A stretch of 50,254 nt of DNA from NCBI RefSeq assembly GCF_934636505.1, contig NZ_CAKUAL010000007.1, positions 1 to 50,254 on the forward strand. The letters run 5' to 3'. This document shows, in pieces, positions 50,147 through 50,254 of the stretch. Position 1 is the stretch's first letter. Every line of letters begins with the position of its first letter. The notes under the pieces are model-generated. The model was given only the letters and a program-made list of their open reading frames with translations. It had not been told where the DNA came from and searched no databases. Origin of the DNA: an uncultured Ellagibacter sp. (GTDB taxonomy: Bacteria; Actinomycetota; Coriobacteriia; Coriobacteriales; Eggerthellaceae). A program made the position numbers and the translations under genes.

Positions 50147-50193
50147 CTGCAAACCCTGCCAGATTCCTTGCAGAAACCTGGCAGGGTTTGCAG
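50147..50193 (-). repeat. Perfect 16-bp inverted repeat after the right-edge gene
   Basis: Arms 50147-50162 (CTGCAAACCCTGCCAG) and 50178-50193 are exact reverse complements around a 15-base loop. It begins on the base after the upstream gene's stop. No T-run follows. Probably a terminator or 3'-end stem of that gene. Confidence 0.7.
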
Positions 50194-50254
50194 TTAGTCT
50201 CCGTCGTTCTCCGTCATAAGGTCGTGCAAAGATTTCTTGCGCGGCTTATAGGCA
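50194..50254 (-). CDS. C-terminal end of an unidentified protein (runs off window)
   Basis: The last 19 codons and TAA of a minus-strand gene, ending AYKPRKKSLHDLMTENDGD. The tail is too short to assign. It reads toward comEA, with about 200 bp between them that hold the inverted repeat and the comEA -10 element. leuS or another gene often precedes comEA in related genomes, but this tail does not identify it. Confidence 0.5.
   Translation of the reverse strand, partial: AYKPRKKSLHDLMTENDGD

Overview
The window is a compact, moderately GC-rich stretch of chromosome from what is most likely an actinobacterium of the Coriobacteriia (Eggerthella/Slackia/Cryptobacterium-like). This is inference from gene content: RNase J and RNase Y together, Gram-positive-type SOS boxes, an hrcA-dnaJ pair without grpE/dnaK, SpoVS in a non-Firmicute setting, and the pgsA-cinA-recA-recX-rny neighbourhood. 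No phage, IS, CRISPR, rRNA or tRNA genes were seen. Nearly everything is housekeeping and lies on the minus strand. Plus-strand genes are lexA, the metF-activase-metH cassette and rpsT.

Reading right to left, the direction of most transcription: the tail of an unknown gene, comEA-comEC-holA (competence, clamp loader), rpsT (plus) with a long structured leader, lepA-small membrane protein-dusB-hemW, then hrcA-dnaJ-rsmE-mtaB behind a CIRCE-like operator. Next is the oppositely oriented metF / MetH-activation protein / short metH cassette, followed by phoH-ybeY-dgkA-era-PASTA protein-recO-TSCPD protein and rpsO-pnp-dapB-dapA-rnj-ftsK-rodZ-yajQ-rimO-pgsA/cinA. Then come recA-recX (SOS promoter), rny-GHKL ATPase-spoVS-miaB-miaA-dapF-hflX, lexA (plus), a divergent SOS-type small membrane protein, nrdR-dut, a small membrane protein, and the 5' part of nadA.

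Functional groupings: translation and RNA modification (miaA, miaB, rimO, mtaB, dusB, rsmE, lepA, hflX, era, ybeY, rpsO, rpsT); RNA decay (pnp, rnj, rny, ybeY); DNA repair and SOS (lexA, recA, recX, recO, holA, dut, nrdR); lysine/DAP synthesis for peptidoglycan (dapA, dapB, dapF); division and shape (ftsK, rodZ); and one-carbon/methionine metabolism. All three methylthiotransferase types (MiaB, RimO, MtaB) are present.

The most interesting points are regulatory or architectural. They are: a lexA intergenic region with three SOS boxes and two promoters sharing one -10 segment, driving an unrecognised tail-anchored-like small protein; a PgsA-CinA fusion protein; a GHKL ATPase occupying the place of ymdB between RNase Y and SpoVS; a palindrome pair and a terminator-like hairpin in the RNase Y leader; long perfect hairpins without U-tracts flanking RNase J and PNPase; a 28-bp near-palindrome before nadA; a kinase-less PASTA protein with repeated acidic/Thr/hydrophobic motifs; and an S20 protein nearly twice the normal length.
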